DNA of 64,000 nt, from positions 6,813 to 70,812 of the forward strand of contig CAYPOD010000016.1 in the NCBI GenBank assembly GCA_964412375.1, written 5' to 3'. Source of the stretch: CADEDV01 sp964412375. Lineage in GTDB: Bacteria > Bacteroidota > Bacteroidia > Chitinophagales > Chitinophagaceae. Shown here piece by piece: positions 8,696 to 18,500 of this stretch. The notes below the pieces were generated by a model. The model worked only from the letters and a program-made list of their open reading frames with translations, did no database searches and was not told the DNA's origin. The translations under genes were made by a program, and so were the position numbers. How positions within the stretch are numbered: the first letter of the stretch is position 1; every line of letters starts with the position of its first letter.

Positions 8696-9268
8696 ATGTT
8701 CATAGAACCAAATATCCGGGGCGACAAGCGGGGATGGATAGAAGTGATATGCGGCTCCATGTTTAGTGGCAAAACCGAAGAACTGATCCGCCGGCTGAAA
8801 AGAGTGAAGATCGCCAACCTGAAAGTAGAGATCTTCAAACCGGCCGTAGATATACGCTACGATGAGGTGAAGATTGTTTCACATGATACCAATGCGATCC
8901 AGTCCACACCCATTGATAATTCCCAGAAAATATTACTCATGGCCAATGATGTGGATGTGATCGGCATTGATGAGGCACAGTTCTTTGATGAAGAAATCGC
9001 TAACGTGTGTGATGAACTGGCCTATCGGGGAATACGGGTAATCGTGGCCGGGCTGGATATGGATTTTATGGGGAAACCCTTTGGTCAGATGCCATTTATT
9101 ATGGCCAAAGCTGATTATGTAACCAAACTGCATGCTATTTGTGTGAAATGCGGCAATATTGCCAACTATTCCTATCGCAAAGTGCCCAATGAAGACCAGG
9201 TGATGCTGGGGGCAAAAGATGTGTATGAACCAAGATGCCGCAAATGCTATAATGAAAATAAAGATTGA
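8696..9268 (+). CDS. tdk: Thymidine kinase
   Basis: Phosphorylates thymidine to dTMP with ATP for nucleotide salvage. The 190-residue type II enzyme has the P-loop GSMFSGKT (about 20-27), the Walker B-like IGIDEAQFF, and a C-terminal zinc ribbon made of CVKCG and CRKCY pairs. The ATG at 8696 gives the expected Bacteroidota N-terminus. The last bases overlap the TTG start of the ccmB gene (TTGA), so the two may be co-translated although functionally unrelated. Confidence 0.95.
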   Translation: MFIEPNIRGDKRGWIEVICGSMFSGKTEELIRRLKRVKIANLKVEIFKPAVDIRYDEVKIVSHDTNAIQSTPIDNSQKILLMANDVDVIGIDEAQFFDEEIANVCDELAYRGIRVIVAGLDMDFMGKPFGQMPFIMAKADYVTKLHAICVKCGNIANYSYRKVPNEDQVMLGAKDVYEPRCRKCYNENKD

Positions 9269-9924
9269 GCCGGGCAAAACACATATACTCCCTGTTAAAA
9301 AAAGACCTGTTGCTGGAGATCCGGCAGCAGTATAGTTTTTACGGCATCCTTTTGTATATCGGCGCCACCATTTTTGTGCTGAATATGGCTATCAAAGAAC
9401 CCGAACCAAAAGTGTGGAATGGCCTGTTCTGGGTGATTCAGTTATTCATCTGTATCAATGCGGTGGCCAAAAGTTTTTTGCAGGAAAGCAAGGGCCGGTT
9501 GCTCTACTTCTATTCCATAGCCAGCCCTGTTAATTTTGTGCTGGCCAAATTGCTGTTCAATACTCTCCTGATGTTGCTGATGAGTTTGTTGAGCCTGTTG
9601 CTCTTCAGCTTATTCCTGGGTGTGCCTGGCATTCAAAAAACTATGCAGTTTATAGGGCTGGTGGTGCTGGGCGGCTGGAGCCTGAGCCTGGTCTTCACTT
9701 TCCTGGCCGCCATTGCTGCCAAAGCGCAGCAAAATGCTGCGATCATGGCTGTGCTGGGTTTCCCGCTTATTATTCCGCAACTTTTATTATTGATGCAATT
9801 ATCCGGGATCGCCTTTGCACCTTTCTTATTCATGCCTGTAGGTACCGTTTTGCTGCTTATTGCTCTCGATGTGCTGGTCATATTGCTGGCCGTTATCCTG
9901 TTTCCTTTTCTTTGGAAAGATTAA
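9265..9924 (+). CDS. ccmB: Haem exporter protein B (CcmB)
   Basis: Membrane subunit of the CcmABCD haem-handling ABC system used in cytochrome c maturation. The 219-residue protein has a basic N-terminus, then about six hydrophobic segments (starting GILLYIGATIFVLNMAI and LFWVIQLFICINAVAKSFL) with LQESKGRLLYFYSI, a typical CcmB signature. The start is a TTG overlapping the tdk stop codon by 4 nt. No ATG precedes the conserved N-terminus. ccmC follows after 128 nt, with its own promoter. The partner ATPase ccmA is not in the window. Confidence 0.88.
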   Translation: MSRAKHIYSLLKKDLLLEIRQQYSFYGILLYIGATIFVLNMAIKEPEPKVWNGLFWVIQLFICINAVAKSFLQESKGRLLYFYSIASPVNFVLAKLLFNTLLMLLMSLLSLLLFSLFLGVPGIQKTMQFIGLVVLGGWSLSLVFTFLAAIAAKAQQNAAIMAVLGFPLIIPQLLLLMQLSGIAFAPFLFMPVGTVLLLIALDVLVILLAVILFPFLWKD

Positions 9925-9978
9925 AACACGAACCTGATGCGGGCCTCAATGCTACAAGCTGATATTACCGGTTGTTCG

Positions 9979-10007
9979 TTTGATATAGCTTTTTCCCCTT
10001 ATTTTTG
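9979..10007 (+). promoter_or_regulatory. Canonical Bacteroidota promoter for ccmC
   Basis: TTTG (9979-9982), a 17-nt spacer and TATTTTTG (10000-10007) match the Bacteroidota primary sigma consensus TTTG-N17-TAnnTTTG. Transcription would begin near 10014, about 39 nt before the ccmC ATG. This is the best promoter match in the window. Confidence 0.65.
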
Positions 10008-10052
10008 CCCCACTTTATTCAGCCGTTGGCAGTTTTTCAGAGCTGACCTCCC

Positions 10053-10769
10053 ATGGCCCACGAAAAAAACTATATGTACAAGTCCTGGTGGAAGATCCTG
10101 AGTGTTGTATTGCTGGTTTACACCTTCACTGCGGGTCTGTTGCTGGAAGTGCCACGGGACAGGGAATTAGGTGAAACGATCAGGAACCTTTTCTTTCATG
10201 TATGCATGTGGTTTGCCATGATGATTCTTTTCATCATTTCTGTTATACACGCCATCAAATATCTACGGAGCAACAAGCTGGAACATGATATTGCATCCCG
10301 CCAGTATGCCGGCACGGGCATTTTACTCGGAATCCTCGGCTATGCTACCGGCGCCATCTGGATGAGTTATACCTGGGCCGATCCCAATGTTTCACCATTC
10401 AATTCTTTCAGCCTGATCGCCAGTGAGCCAAAACTGATTGGTGCAGCCATTGCTTTGCTGATCTATGCAGCTTATATGATCCTGCGCCAGTCCATTCCCG
10501 ATATAGATAAAAGAGCCAGGGTAAGTGCCGTATATAACATTTTTGCTTTTGCGATGCTCTTCCCTTCCATCTGGATCATTCCCAGAATGCTGCCGAGTCT
10601 TCATCCCGGCGGAAGCGAAGGAAACCCGGCGCTTAATTTTAAAGATGCTTCGATGATCATGCGGCTGGTGTTTTATCCTGCCATTGCCGGATGGACGTTA
10701 CTGGCCGTGTGGATCACTACATTAAAAATCCGGTTGCATTTACTGAAAGAAAAAGAGATGATGTCATGA
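10053..10769 (+). CDS. ccmC: CcmC-like haem transport protein with atypical WWD region
   Basis: Six-helix member of the haem-handling protein family that presents haem for cytochrome c maturation. The 238-residue protein keeps the two expected flanking histidines, H49 in FFHVCMWF and H184 in SLHPGG, and the family's AVYNIFAFA segment. Between them the periplasmic loop reads IWMSYTWADPNVSPFNSFS, then SEPKLIGAA. It lacks the tryptophan/aspartate-rich WWD pattern normally followed by NDPK, and looks about ten residues longer. It forms an operon with the ccmD-like gene (ATGA overlap), under the strong promoter at 9979. Haem loading may be altered; the family assignment itself is firm. Confidence 0.85.
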   Translation: MAHEKNYMYKSWWKILSVVLLVYTFTAGLLLEVPRDRELGETIRNLFFHVCMWFAMMILFIISVIHAIKYLRSNKLEHDIASRQYAGTGILLGILGYATGAIWMSYTWADPNVSPFNSFSLIASEPKLIGAAIALLIYAAYMILRQSIPDIDKRARVSAVYNIFAFAMLFPSIWIIPRMLPSLHPGGSEGNPALNFKDASMIMRLVFYPAIAGWTLLAVWITTLKIRLHLLKEKEMMS

Positions 10770-10981
10770 ACAAATGGAAGAAAATTTTATTGCTGGTGCC
10801 GATGCTCCTTATCCTGGTTCCGGGATTTGCCCAGCAAGACAAATCAGAAATGGCTGACCTGATGCGCAGCAATGGCCGCATATATGTGGTGGTGGCCGTG
10901 ATGCTGACCATACTCGCCGGTCTTGTTTTATACCTGGTGCGTTTAGATAAAAAAATAAGCCGCCTGGAAAAAGAGACCTAA
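10766..10981 (+). CDS. CcmD-like small membrane protein
   Basis: A 71-residue protein whose ATG overlaps the ccmC stop (ATGA), which decides this start over an upstream in-frame codon. It has an N-terminal signal-like hydrophobic segment ending in FAQQ. A second transmembrane helix (IYVVVAVMLTILAGLVLYLV) is followed by a charged tail, LDKKISRLEKE. Size, topology and position after ccmC fit the CcmD-type accessory protein of Bacteroidota. Confidence 0.75.
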   Translation: MNKWKKILLLVPMLLILVPGFAQQDKSEMADLMRSNGRIYVVVAVMLTILAGLVLYLVRLDKKISRLEKET

Positions 10982-11025
10982 GGCATTTGGATGATGCCGG
11001 ATAAACGGGAATCATTCAAATGCCT
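10981..11025 (+). terminator. Long hairpin after ccmCD, no T-tract
   Basis: The arms 10981-10995 and 11011-11025 pair over 15 positions with one G-T wobble, starting at the last base of the ccmD-like stop codon. No T-run follows, so it may be an mRNA-stabilising 3' hairpin rather than a classical terminator. Confidence 0.4.
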
Positions 11026-11076
11026 GTTGAATTGCCTTATTGAAACAACGATTGCTATAACATAAAAAAAGAATTC

Positions 11077-12492
11077 ATGTCAGACAATTACAGTTTTTTT
11101 GGCGCTGTAGAAAGAAGCTTCGATATAGCTGCCAAATTCACCAAATGGGATAAAGGTATCCTTGACCAGATAAAAGCCTGCAATGCTGTCTATCGTATGA
11201 GGTTTCCGTTAAAAAGAGATGATGGCACCGTAGAAGTGATAGAAGCTTACCGTGTGCAGCATTCTCATCATAAAACTCCCTGCAAAGGAGGTATTCGTTT
11301 TGCAGCCGAAGTGAACCAGGATGAAGTGATGGCACTTGCCGCATTGATGACTTATAAATGCGCCATTGTCAATGTGCCTTTTGGCGGTGGCAAAGGCGGT
11401 ATCAAGATCAATCCCAAAAAATATTCTCCTTACGAACTGGAAAAGATAACCCGCCGCTACACGGCAGAGCTGATAAAGAAAGGATTTATCGGACCCGGCA
11501 CCGATGTTCCTGCTCCCGATTATGGAACCGGCGAAAGAGAAATGGCCTGGATATTGGACACATACACCGCCATGCACCCCGGTGAAATTGATGCTGCCGG
11601 TTGTGTTACCGGCAAACCTGTGACCCAGGGTGGTGTTCGTGGTCGTCGTGAAGCCACCGGCCTGGGAGTATTCTTTGGCCTGCGTGAAGTGTGCAATATG
11701 GAAGATGTGATGAAAAAACTGGGCCTTAGTGTAGGGGTGGAAGGAAAAAAAGTAGCTGTTCAGGGGTTGGGTAACGTGGGCTATCACAGCGCCAAATTCT
11801 TCCAGGATGCCGGCGCCATCATAGTTGGTTTATCCGAACATGACGGTGGTATTTACAATGAAAAAGGATTGGATGTGGACGATGTGTTTGCTTTCCGCAA
11901 AAAAACAGGTACCATCCTTAAATATCCCGGCGCCAGCGATTTTGCCAGGAAAGAAGACTTGCTGGAGATGGAATGCGATATCCTGATACCAGCCGCCCTC
12001 GAAAATGTGATTGATGCAGAAAATGCACCAAAAGTAAAAGCAAAGATCATTGGCGAAGCCGCCAATGGTCCGCTGACACCCGAAGCGGATGAAATACTGG
12101 CAAAGAGAGGTGTGCTGGTGGTGCCGGACATGTACCTCAATGCAGGTGGTGTTACTGTGTCTTACTTTGAATGGCTGAAAAACCTGAGCCATGTGCGGTA
12201 TGGCCGGTTGGAAAAAAGGTTTACCGAAAACCTCAATGCGCATATCCTTTCCACCATGGAAGATTTAAGTGGCAAAAAAGTTAAATCAACCGACAAAGAA
12301 TTCATTGTCCATGGCCCCGATGAAGTGGATCTCGTTTATAGCGGGCTGGAAGAAACCATGATCACAGCTACGCATGAGATCATGAATGTATGGAAAGCTA
12401 ATCCTGATATTCCCGATATGCGAACTGCTGCTTATGTGGTTGCCATAAACAAAGTAGGCACCAGCTACGCTGAACTGGGTATCTTCCCGTAA
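11077..12492 (+). CDS. gdhA: Glu/Leu/Phe/Val-family dehydrogenase, glutamate dehydrogenase
   Basis: Catalyses reversible oxidative deamination of glutamate to 2-oxoglutarate and ammonia. The 471-residue protein has PCKGGIRF (substrate lysine), MTYKCAIVNVPFGGGKGG with the catalytic lysine, GTDVPAPDYGTGEREM, and the NAD(P) motif QGLGNVGYHSAKF. The gene is monocistronic: a hairpin precedes it and a strong terminator follows at 12537. Coenzyme preference cannot be read reliably. Confidence 0.92.
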   Translation: MSDNYSFFGAVERSFDIAAKFTKWDKGILDQIKACNAVYRMRFPLKRDDGTVEVIEAYRVQHSHHKTPCKGGIRFAAEVNQDEVMALAALMTYKCAIVNVPFGGGKGGIKINPKKYSPYELEKITRRYTAELIKKGFIGPGTDVPAPDYGTGEREMAWILDTYTAMHPGEIDAAGCVTGKPVTQGGVRGRREATGLGVFFGLREVCNMEDVMKKLGLSVGVEGKKVAVQGLGNVGYHSAKFFQDAGAIIVGLSEHDGGIYNEKGLDVDDVFAFRKKTGTILKYPGASDFARKEDLLEMECDILIPAALENVIDAENAPKVKAKIIGEAANGPLTPEADEILAKRGVLVVPDMYLNAGGVTVSYFEWLKNLSHVRYGRLEKRFTENLNAHILSTMEDLSGKKVKSTDKEFIVHGPDEVDLVYSGLEETMITATHEIMNVWKANPDIPDMRTAAYVVAINKVGTSYAELGIFP

Positions 12493-12536
12493 CGCCTGCA
12501 CTAACACCAGTACATAAACCAATTGCTTATTGCACA

Positions 12537-12565
12537 AACCCGTTCATTTGCTGAACGGGTTTTTT
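12537..12565 (+). terminator. Rho-independent terminator of gdhA
   Basis: Perfect 10-bp arms AACCCGTTCA (12537-12546) and TGAACGGGTT (12552-12561) with a 5-nt loop, followed by TTTTTTG. It sits in the 78-nt gap to the convergent gene and is strongest on the plus strand. Confidence 0.85.
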
Positions 12566-12570
12566 GTTTA

Positions 12571-13005
12571 CTACAATGATGGCAATGCCTGGATCAGCAA
12601 AAAGTCATTTTCATTTTTCTTCCAGGCAACAGTGTAGTGACCATTGGTTATGATTATAAATTGAACAGGCACAGTAATATGATAACGCAACACCTGCTGC
12701 AAAACCGAATCCTCCATTTTCACTGCTGCGGCCTTGCATTCAATCATCATCCAGGGACGGTGTTCTTTGTCATACACCAATATATCAAACCGCTTTTTCA
12801 ACTCCCCCAGCTTAATTTCCTTTTCAACTGCTATCAGTGAAGCCGGATAGTGCATCACCTGCACCAGGTATTGGACGAAATTTTGCCGCACCCACTCTTC
12901 CGGAGTAAGTATCACCCATTTTTTTCGCAGCGTATCGAAAATATACTCCTTCTCCTTTTCCTTTTGGATGCGAAATGCAGGCTGTGGGTAATCAATCTTT
13001 ATCAT
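12571..13005 (-). CDS. HsdR N-terminal-like (PD-(D/E)XK fold) protein
   Basis: A 144-residue standalone domain resembling the N-terminal nuclease domain of type I restriction enzyme R subunits (HSDR_N_2 family). Landmarks are KWVILTPEEWVRQNFVQYL, then an acidic/basic core with RFDILVYD and MMIECKA, matching the E...D...ExK order of PD-(D/E)XK enzymes. No helicase or methylase gene is nearby, so it is not a restriction system here. Such small orphans are common in Bacteroidota and their role is unknown to me. I chose ATG 13005 over GTG 13008, because the -7 promoter element ends only 6 nt upstream and implies a leaderless mRNA. Confidence 0.82.
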   Translation of the reverse strand: MIKIDYPQPAFRIQKEKEKEYIFDTLRKKWVILTPEEWVRQNFVQYLVQVMHYPASLIAVEKEIKLGELKKRFDILVYDKEHRPWMMIECKAAAVKMEDSVLQQVLRYHITVPVQFIIITNGHYTVAWKKNENDFLLIQALPSL

Positions 13006-13010
13006 CACTC

Positions 13011-13018
13011 CAAAAATA
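13011..13018 (-). promoter_or_regulatory. -7 element implying leaderless transcript
   Basis: The minus strand reads TATTTTTG immediately followed by GAGTG and then ATG at 13005. With the usual distance from -7 to the start of transcription, the mRNA would begin at or within a base or two of the start codon. Confidence 0.5.
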
Positions 13019-13053
13019 AAGCTTTAAATTAGCCCCGTTTAATTTGATGCATC

Positions 13054-13824
13054 ATGAAGACGAAAGAAGAAATAGTGCAAAACTGGTTGCCCCGTTATAC
13101 CGGGGAATCACTGGAAAATTTCGGGAAGTATATACTTCTCACCAACTTTAGTAATTATGTGACGTTGTTTGCCGAATGGCATAAAGTGCCGGTTATCGGC
13201 GAAGGCCGCCCCATGCAATGCGCCACTGCAGATAACATCACTATTATCAATTTTGGCATGGGCAGTCCTACAGCCGCTACCGTGATGGACCTGCTCTCTT
13301 CCATTGAACCGAAAGCAGCATTATTCCTGGGAAAGTGCGGCGGACTGAAAAAAAGAAATAAGATCGGCGACCTGATATTACCTATTGCCGCTATCCGCGG
13401 TGAAGGAACCTCCAATGATTATTTCCCTTCAGAAGTGCCGGCGCTGCCTGCATTTGCTTTGCAAAAAGCCGTTTCCACCACTATCCGTGATTATGAGGTG
13501 GACTACTGGACCGGTACGGTCTACACGACCAACCGGCGGGTGTGGGAGCATGATGAGCAATTCAAAGAATACCTCCAGCAGGTAAGGGCCTATGCCATTG
13601 ACATGGAAACTGCTACTATCTTCACCGTTGGTTTTTATAATAAAATACCAACAGGTGCCCTGTTGCTGGTAAGTGACCAACCGATGATTCCCGACGGGGT
13701 GAAAACAGAAGAAAGTGATAAAAAGGTGACCGCAAACTTTGTAGAAACACATTTGAAAATCGGGATAGATTCCCTGAAACAACTCATCAATGAAGGAGCA
13801 ACGGTCAGACATTTGAAATTTTAA
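13054..13824 (+). CDS. amn: AMP nucleosidase (short form)
   Basis: Hydrolyses AMP to adenine and ribose 5-phosphate. At 256 residues it is the short form that lacks the N-terminal regulatory domain of the enterobacterial enzyme. It carries the nucleoside-phosphorylase-like core: FGMGSPTAATVMDLL, LGKCGGLKKRNKIGDLILP, the substrate motif YAIDMETATIF and LLVSDQPMIPDGVKT. It diverges from the HsdR-N-like gene and precedes the ABC ATPase gene by 20 nt, so the two may be co-transcribed. Confidence 0.92.
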   Translation: MKTKEEIVQNWLPRYTGESLENFGKYILLTNFSNYVTLFAEWHKVPVIGEGRPMQCATADNITIINFGMGSPTAATVMDLLSSIEPKAALFLGKCGGLKKRNKIGDLILPIAAIRGEGTSNDYFPSEVPALPAFALQKAVSTTIRDYEVDYWTGTVYTTNRRVWEHDEQFKEYLQQVRAYAIDMETATIFTVGFYNKIPTGALLLVSDQPMIPDGVKTEESDKKVTANFVETHLKIGIDSLKQLINEGATVRHLKF

Positions 13825-13844
13825 ATCCGAAACCGAAAACAGGT

Positions 13845-15563
13845 TTGCCTCCCCTACTCCATATAAAAAACCTTTCGGTTGATTTCATCTCCGGTGCAGA
13901 GGTTACCCAGGCACTCAAACATATAACGCTTACGGTGAACCGGGAAGAGATTGTCGCCATTGTTGGTGAATCAGGATCGGGAAAATCGGTTACTTCACTT
14001 TCTATCCTGCAATTGCTGCCTTCACCCCCTGCCCGGTATGCTTCAGGAGAAATACTATTTTCAGAGAACGGGCAAGACGTTGTTGATCTTTTAAAAAAAG
14101 AACAACACTCGCTGCAAACTATTCGTGGCAACAAGATCGCCATGATCTTCCAGGAACCGATGACATCGCTGAACCCGGTACTCACCTGCGGCGACCAGGT
14201 GATGGAGGCACTGGTGCTGCATAAAAAGATCTCCCGCCGCCAGGCAAAACAACGAACCCTTGAATGGTTTCAGCAAGTGAAACTGCCCAACCCGGAAGCT
14301 GTGTTCAGGCGTTTTCCCCACCAGTTAAGTGGCGGACAAAAGCAACGGGTGATGATTGCTATGGCCATGTGCTGCGAACCATCCTTACTGATTTGTGATG
14401 AGCCCACCACGGCGCTGGATGTGACCGTACAGAAAACAATTCTGACCCTGATCAAAGATTTGCAGCAGCAATCCAACATGGGTGTCATCTTTATCACTCA
14501 CGACCTGGGAGTGGTGGCAGAAATAGCGGACCGGGCGGTGGTGATGTATAAAGGAGAAATTGTTGAACAAAACTCCGTAAGACAGATTTTTACTAACCCG
14601 CAACATCCCTATACAAAAGCATTGCTTTCCTGCAGGCCTGTCAATCACCGGCGGGGTGAAAGACTACCGGTGGTTAGTGATTTTTTAGATAAGCGGGAAA
14701 TAATCCAACCACAACCGGCAGATACAGTTTTTCAACCATCACAACCTAAAGCTTCGCAAAAAGAAAAAAAGATTCTATTGTCTGCCAAACATCTCTCTGT
14801 ATGGTTTCCGTCTAAAAAAACGTTATTGGGGAAACCAGTTGATTTCACCAAAGCCGTTGATGATGTAAGTTTTGATCTGTATAAAGGCGAAACATTGGGA
14901 CTGGTAGGTGAAAGCGGTTGCGGCAAAACAACTTTAGGAAGGGCATTGCTGCGACTAGCAGAGCCTTCTGCCGGTGTTATTACATACAATGGGATTGACC
15001 TGACCGCAAAAAAAAGAGATGAGCTAAGAGCTTTGAGAAAGGATATCCAGATCATTTTCCAGGATCCTTACTCTTCCCTGAATCCAAGACTCACTATCGG
15101 TTCAGCCATTGCTGAACCTTTGAAAGTGCATGGTTTGATGGCTCTTGAAAAGGAAAGAAAAGACAAAGTGACCGAATTACTGGAAAAAGTGAATTTAAAA
15201 GCCGAACATTTCAACCGTTATCCGCATGAATTCAGCGGGGGTCAGCGGCAGCGTATTGTTATTGCAAGAGCTTTAGCATTAAATCCTTCTTTTATTGTTT
15301 GCGATGAATCTGTCTCGGCATTGGATGTGAGTGTGCAGGCGCAGGTGCTGAACCTGCTTAATGATTTGAAAAAAGAATTTGGATTCAGCATCATCTTTAT
15401 TTCACATGACCTGTCAGTGGTGAGGTATATCAGCGATCGCATCATGGTGATGAACAAAGGAAAAATAGTAGAAAGCGGCGATGCAGATTCTATCTATACT
15501 AACCCGCAAACCGACTACACCCGGCAACTTATCGCATCAATACCGAAAGGACTGGTTACTTAA
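13845..15563 (+). CDS. Fused dipeptide/oligopeptide ABC transporter ATPase (DppD-DppF type)
   Basis: Two ABC ATPase domains in one 572-residue chain power a peptide or nickel/dipeptide-type importer at the inner membrane. Domain 1 (about 5-260) has GESGSGKSVTS, LSGGQKQR and LLICDEPTTALD. Domain 2 (about 310-560) has GESGCGKTTLGR, FSGGQRQR and FIVCDESVSALD. Both domains keep the OppD/F tail signature (NPQHPYTKAL, NPQTDYTRQL). No permease or binding protein is adjacent, so the partners lie elsewhere. The start is TTG at 13845, and no ATG fits the conserved HIKNLSVDF strand. The 3' end overlaps the convergent TraB gene by 4 nt. Confidence 0.92.
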   Translation: MPPLLHIKNLSVDFISGAEVTQALKHITLTVNREEIVAIVGESGSGKSVTSLSILQLLPSPPARYASGEILFSENGQDVVDLLKKEQHSLQTIRGNKIAMIFQEPMTSLNPVLTCGDQVMEALVLHKKISRRQAKQRTLEWFQQVKLPNPEAVFRRFPHQLSGGQKQRVMIAMAMCCEPSLLICDEPTTALDVTVQKTILTLIKDLQQQSNMGVIFITHDLGVVAEIADRAVVMYKGEIVEQNSVRQIFTNPQHPYTKALLSCRPVNHRRGERLPVVSDFLDKREIIQPQPADTVFQPSQPKASQKEKKILLSAKHLSVWFPSKKTLLGKPVDFTKAVDDVSFDLYKGETLGLVGESGCGKTTLGRALLRLAEPSAGVITYNGIDLTAKKRDELRALRKDIQIIFQDPYSSLNPRLTIGSAIAEPLKVHGLMALEKERKDKVTELLEKVNLKAEHFNRYPHEFSGGQRQRIVIARALALNPSFIVCDESVSALDVSVQAQVLNLLNDLKKEFGFSIIFISHDLSVVRYISDRIMVMNKGKIVESGDADSIYTNPQTDYTRQLIASIPKGLVT

Positions 15564-18500
15564 TCCCCCATTTCCATCCTGCTGACAAAATCATACCGTT
15601 CATACTCACTCCCCTCGTAAAAATTTTTACCGCTTTTCCGCAACGCATACAACTGCTTTTTCAGTTCCTTATTTAACTGGCCATCCAGCGGTTCATCCTC
15701 TTTGATCTTAGTATCAAGATAGGAAGTAATGTTCAGTTCATTGCCCGGTACAATTGAATGCCAACCCGGAACAATGACAGCATACTGAGCATCACCCATT
15801 TCAAAGTCTATGCGTGAAGAATCTTCCGGGACAAGCCCGACAATAGCCAGCTTCCAGCTTGGGTCATCCTTTTTATTCCGGTATTTATAAAAATAAACGT
15901 AGCCTTTTTTTCCTTTTGTTTCAGCGGGCAGGCGATCAACGTAGACGAGAGAGTCGGCCTTGCCATAAATCCTCATGGACACCAGCTTGCTCCGGCCCAG
16001 GGCAAGATGGTTATTGAATGCTGAGGGGAACAATGTTTCTTTTTTCAATCTCCTCAGATCACTCCACAATTCGTAGCGGTATTCATCCTGTGAAGCAAAG
16101 AATGACAGTAAGCTATCTTCATAAGGACGATGGTTGCGTATCATCAGCAGCAGGGTACTATACTTTAACCGCTTGTCTGCAGAATGCAGCATCTGGCGGA
16201 TCACCGGCTGCACAGCAGGTTTGCTTTCCCAATAAGGCAGCAACAACCTGGCATAGAGTTCAAGATTATCATTGCCGGTATCTTTGTCTCCATCATTATA
16301 ATAATCAAGCGGGCTATTCTTTTTTTCACTTTTGCTTTCCTCTGCTTTTCTTATAGCTCGTTTTTTCTCAGCAATGGCCTGTTTTTTCAATTCTTGCCTT
16401 GCTTCGAGCAGGAACTTGCTGAAATACATTTCATAATCCGTTGTTTTCACCAGGCTACTGTCAATCATTCGACCCAGCAACCGCATGATGTCTGATTTAT
16501 AGTCATCCAGGTTGAGCAATGGCAGCAGGTCGGGCAAAATGCTGCGGGTAAGCTGTAATGAGTCATGCAGTTCATCCAGGAAATAACCGTCATTGCCTTT
16601 AGGAAGTGCGTTGTAACCCGGAAGAGACCGTACTGCAGAAAGCGGGGGATACATGGACCAGCCGCCTCTTTCTCCTTTTTCAATCACAGGCGGTTCATTG
16701 CTGATGATGTCCCTGAACACCTGGTATGCCGTTGTTGTTTTTTGCTGCAACAACGTTTCCAGTGCAGCATACTGCAGTTCGATGGTATCACCGGCAGCAT
16801 AATAAATGTCCCGGAGATACTGTGCAGAAGCCGGCGAAGGGATGGCAGACAATTTGCCGATCAGTGATTTTTTTACTTCAAGATATTTTTTCAGGTTCCA
16901 GGATAACCCTTCGATTGTTTTTTTGAGTTGGGGCAGGTCGGTGGAGTCAAAGTAGATCGTACTGATATTTTTAATAGCCCTTTTTTGCTGTGCACTGTCG
17001 GCAGAGGAAAGATCGGCAAAGAACACTGCCGATTTTTTTTCAAAAGGATTCACACCCTTTAGTGTATCCGCAGGCTTGAAGGTTTCAAAAAAGCTGCGGA
17101 TAAATTCACTGGGCCCGCTGAGTGTGTCCGATTGGGTTATCAGTGAAAAGGCTATCCCGTCTTTATAATAACTTTTAGTGATGATGCTGCGGCTGCTGCC
17201 GGTATCGGACAACACCGCTTCCCACACTTTGGTTTTGTCAGGCAGCTCATATTTCTTTTTCTCCCTTACGATCCAGGAAGTGTCCCCCAGGAAAGTGAAC
17301 TCATTGTCTTTGTCAAAACGGGTGCTGTCTTTGCTGTAGTGATAGCGGTGGGAACGGAAGAAAGAAACATAGATTTTCTCTCCTGTTGTGTCGTTGCTGA
17401 TGATCTTGCTGCGATAGGCGCCGCTTTCCAGCAGATCTTCTTCTGATTCTTCCTGCTCTTCCTCATCATCTATGCCATAATAATTGTAACCGGTGAAATC
17501 TAGTTTTTCTTTATCCTGCCGTGGGAAAACAGGTGTGCGGACAGAAAAATACAGCGATGTATCGGTTCTTTCCTTTGCTTCACCATACTGGTAGGGCTTA
17601 AACCGGAACCCATCAAAAAAGCGCTGCATTTTCGGATGTTCTTTTTTGCCTCCGGCCACCAGGGTAAAATACTGCGGCCCTTTAATGATAAATCTCACCT
17701 GCAGGTGCAGCCCTTCTTTGGTTTTGTAGCGACAATCCAGCGACGGATAACCTTCGTGTTTGCCGGGTTTACGTTGCAGCAGGGTATCAATGAACTCAGA
17801 AGCGGCAAAACTTTCCTGCATCAGTTCCAGGTCAAAACTGTCTTCTTCGGCAAAATGATAGTTATGAATATCTGAACGGATGATACGGAAAAAAAGACCG
17901 GCCGCCTTATCTTCTGTTTCATAGATACGGCTGCCATCATTGCCCACATAGGGCTCATGCGGAAGCTCTGCACTGAAACCTCCATAAACCGGCGCATATT
18001 TTATCCAGCCGTTCCCGTTGCCGGCCGCAGGTTTTAATTCTTTCAACTGTATGCTGCCAAAAAAACGTTTGGCCTCCTCACCATTCCTCACATACTCACC
18101 CGTGCCGCTCATTTTGAAAAAAATGATCTCGAACGGCGTGATGAAAATATGATAACGCTGAATGTCGCCGCGGCGGGTTTTGTTGGTAATATCAAACCCG
18201 CTGTATCCATTTCGGCTGATCCTTGTTTTGCTGAGAATGCGTCCCGGGATATTTTCATAGAGCAGGCTGTCTATCTTTTTATAAACATCATCGGTGCTGT
18301 GGCCCCAGAGCCAGGCATTGGTCATGATGCGGGTCACCATATAATAGCTACCGTTGGCCATATCGGCATACTGCCGCTGGTCCAGCGCCTCATCTTCGCC
18401 AAATTTGTAAAACTTGCCGGGAATATCTACTTTGAAAAAACCATCTTCGGCTGTGGCTGACTGAAAGGTGACCGGCACCCTTAACTTTTCAACGATCTCT

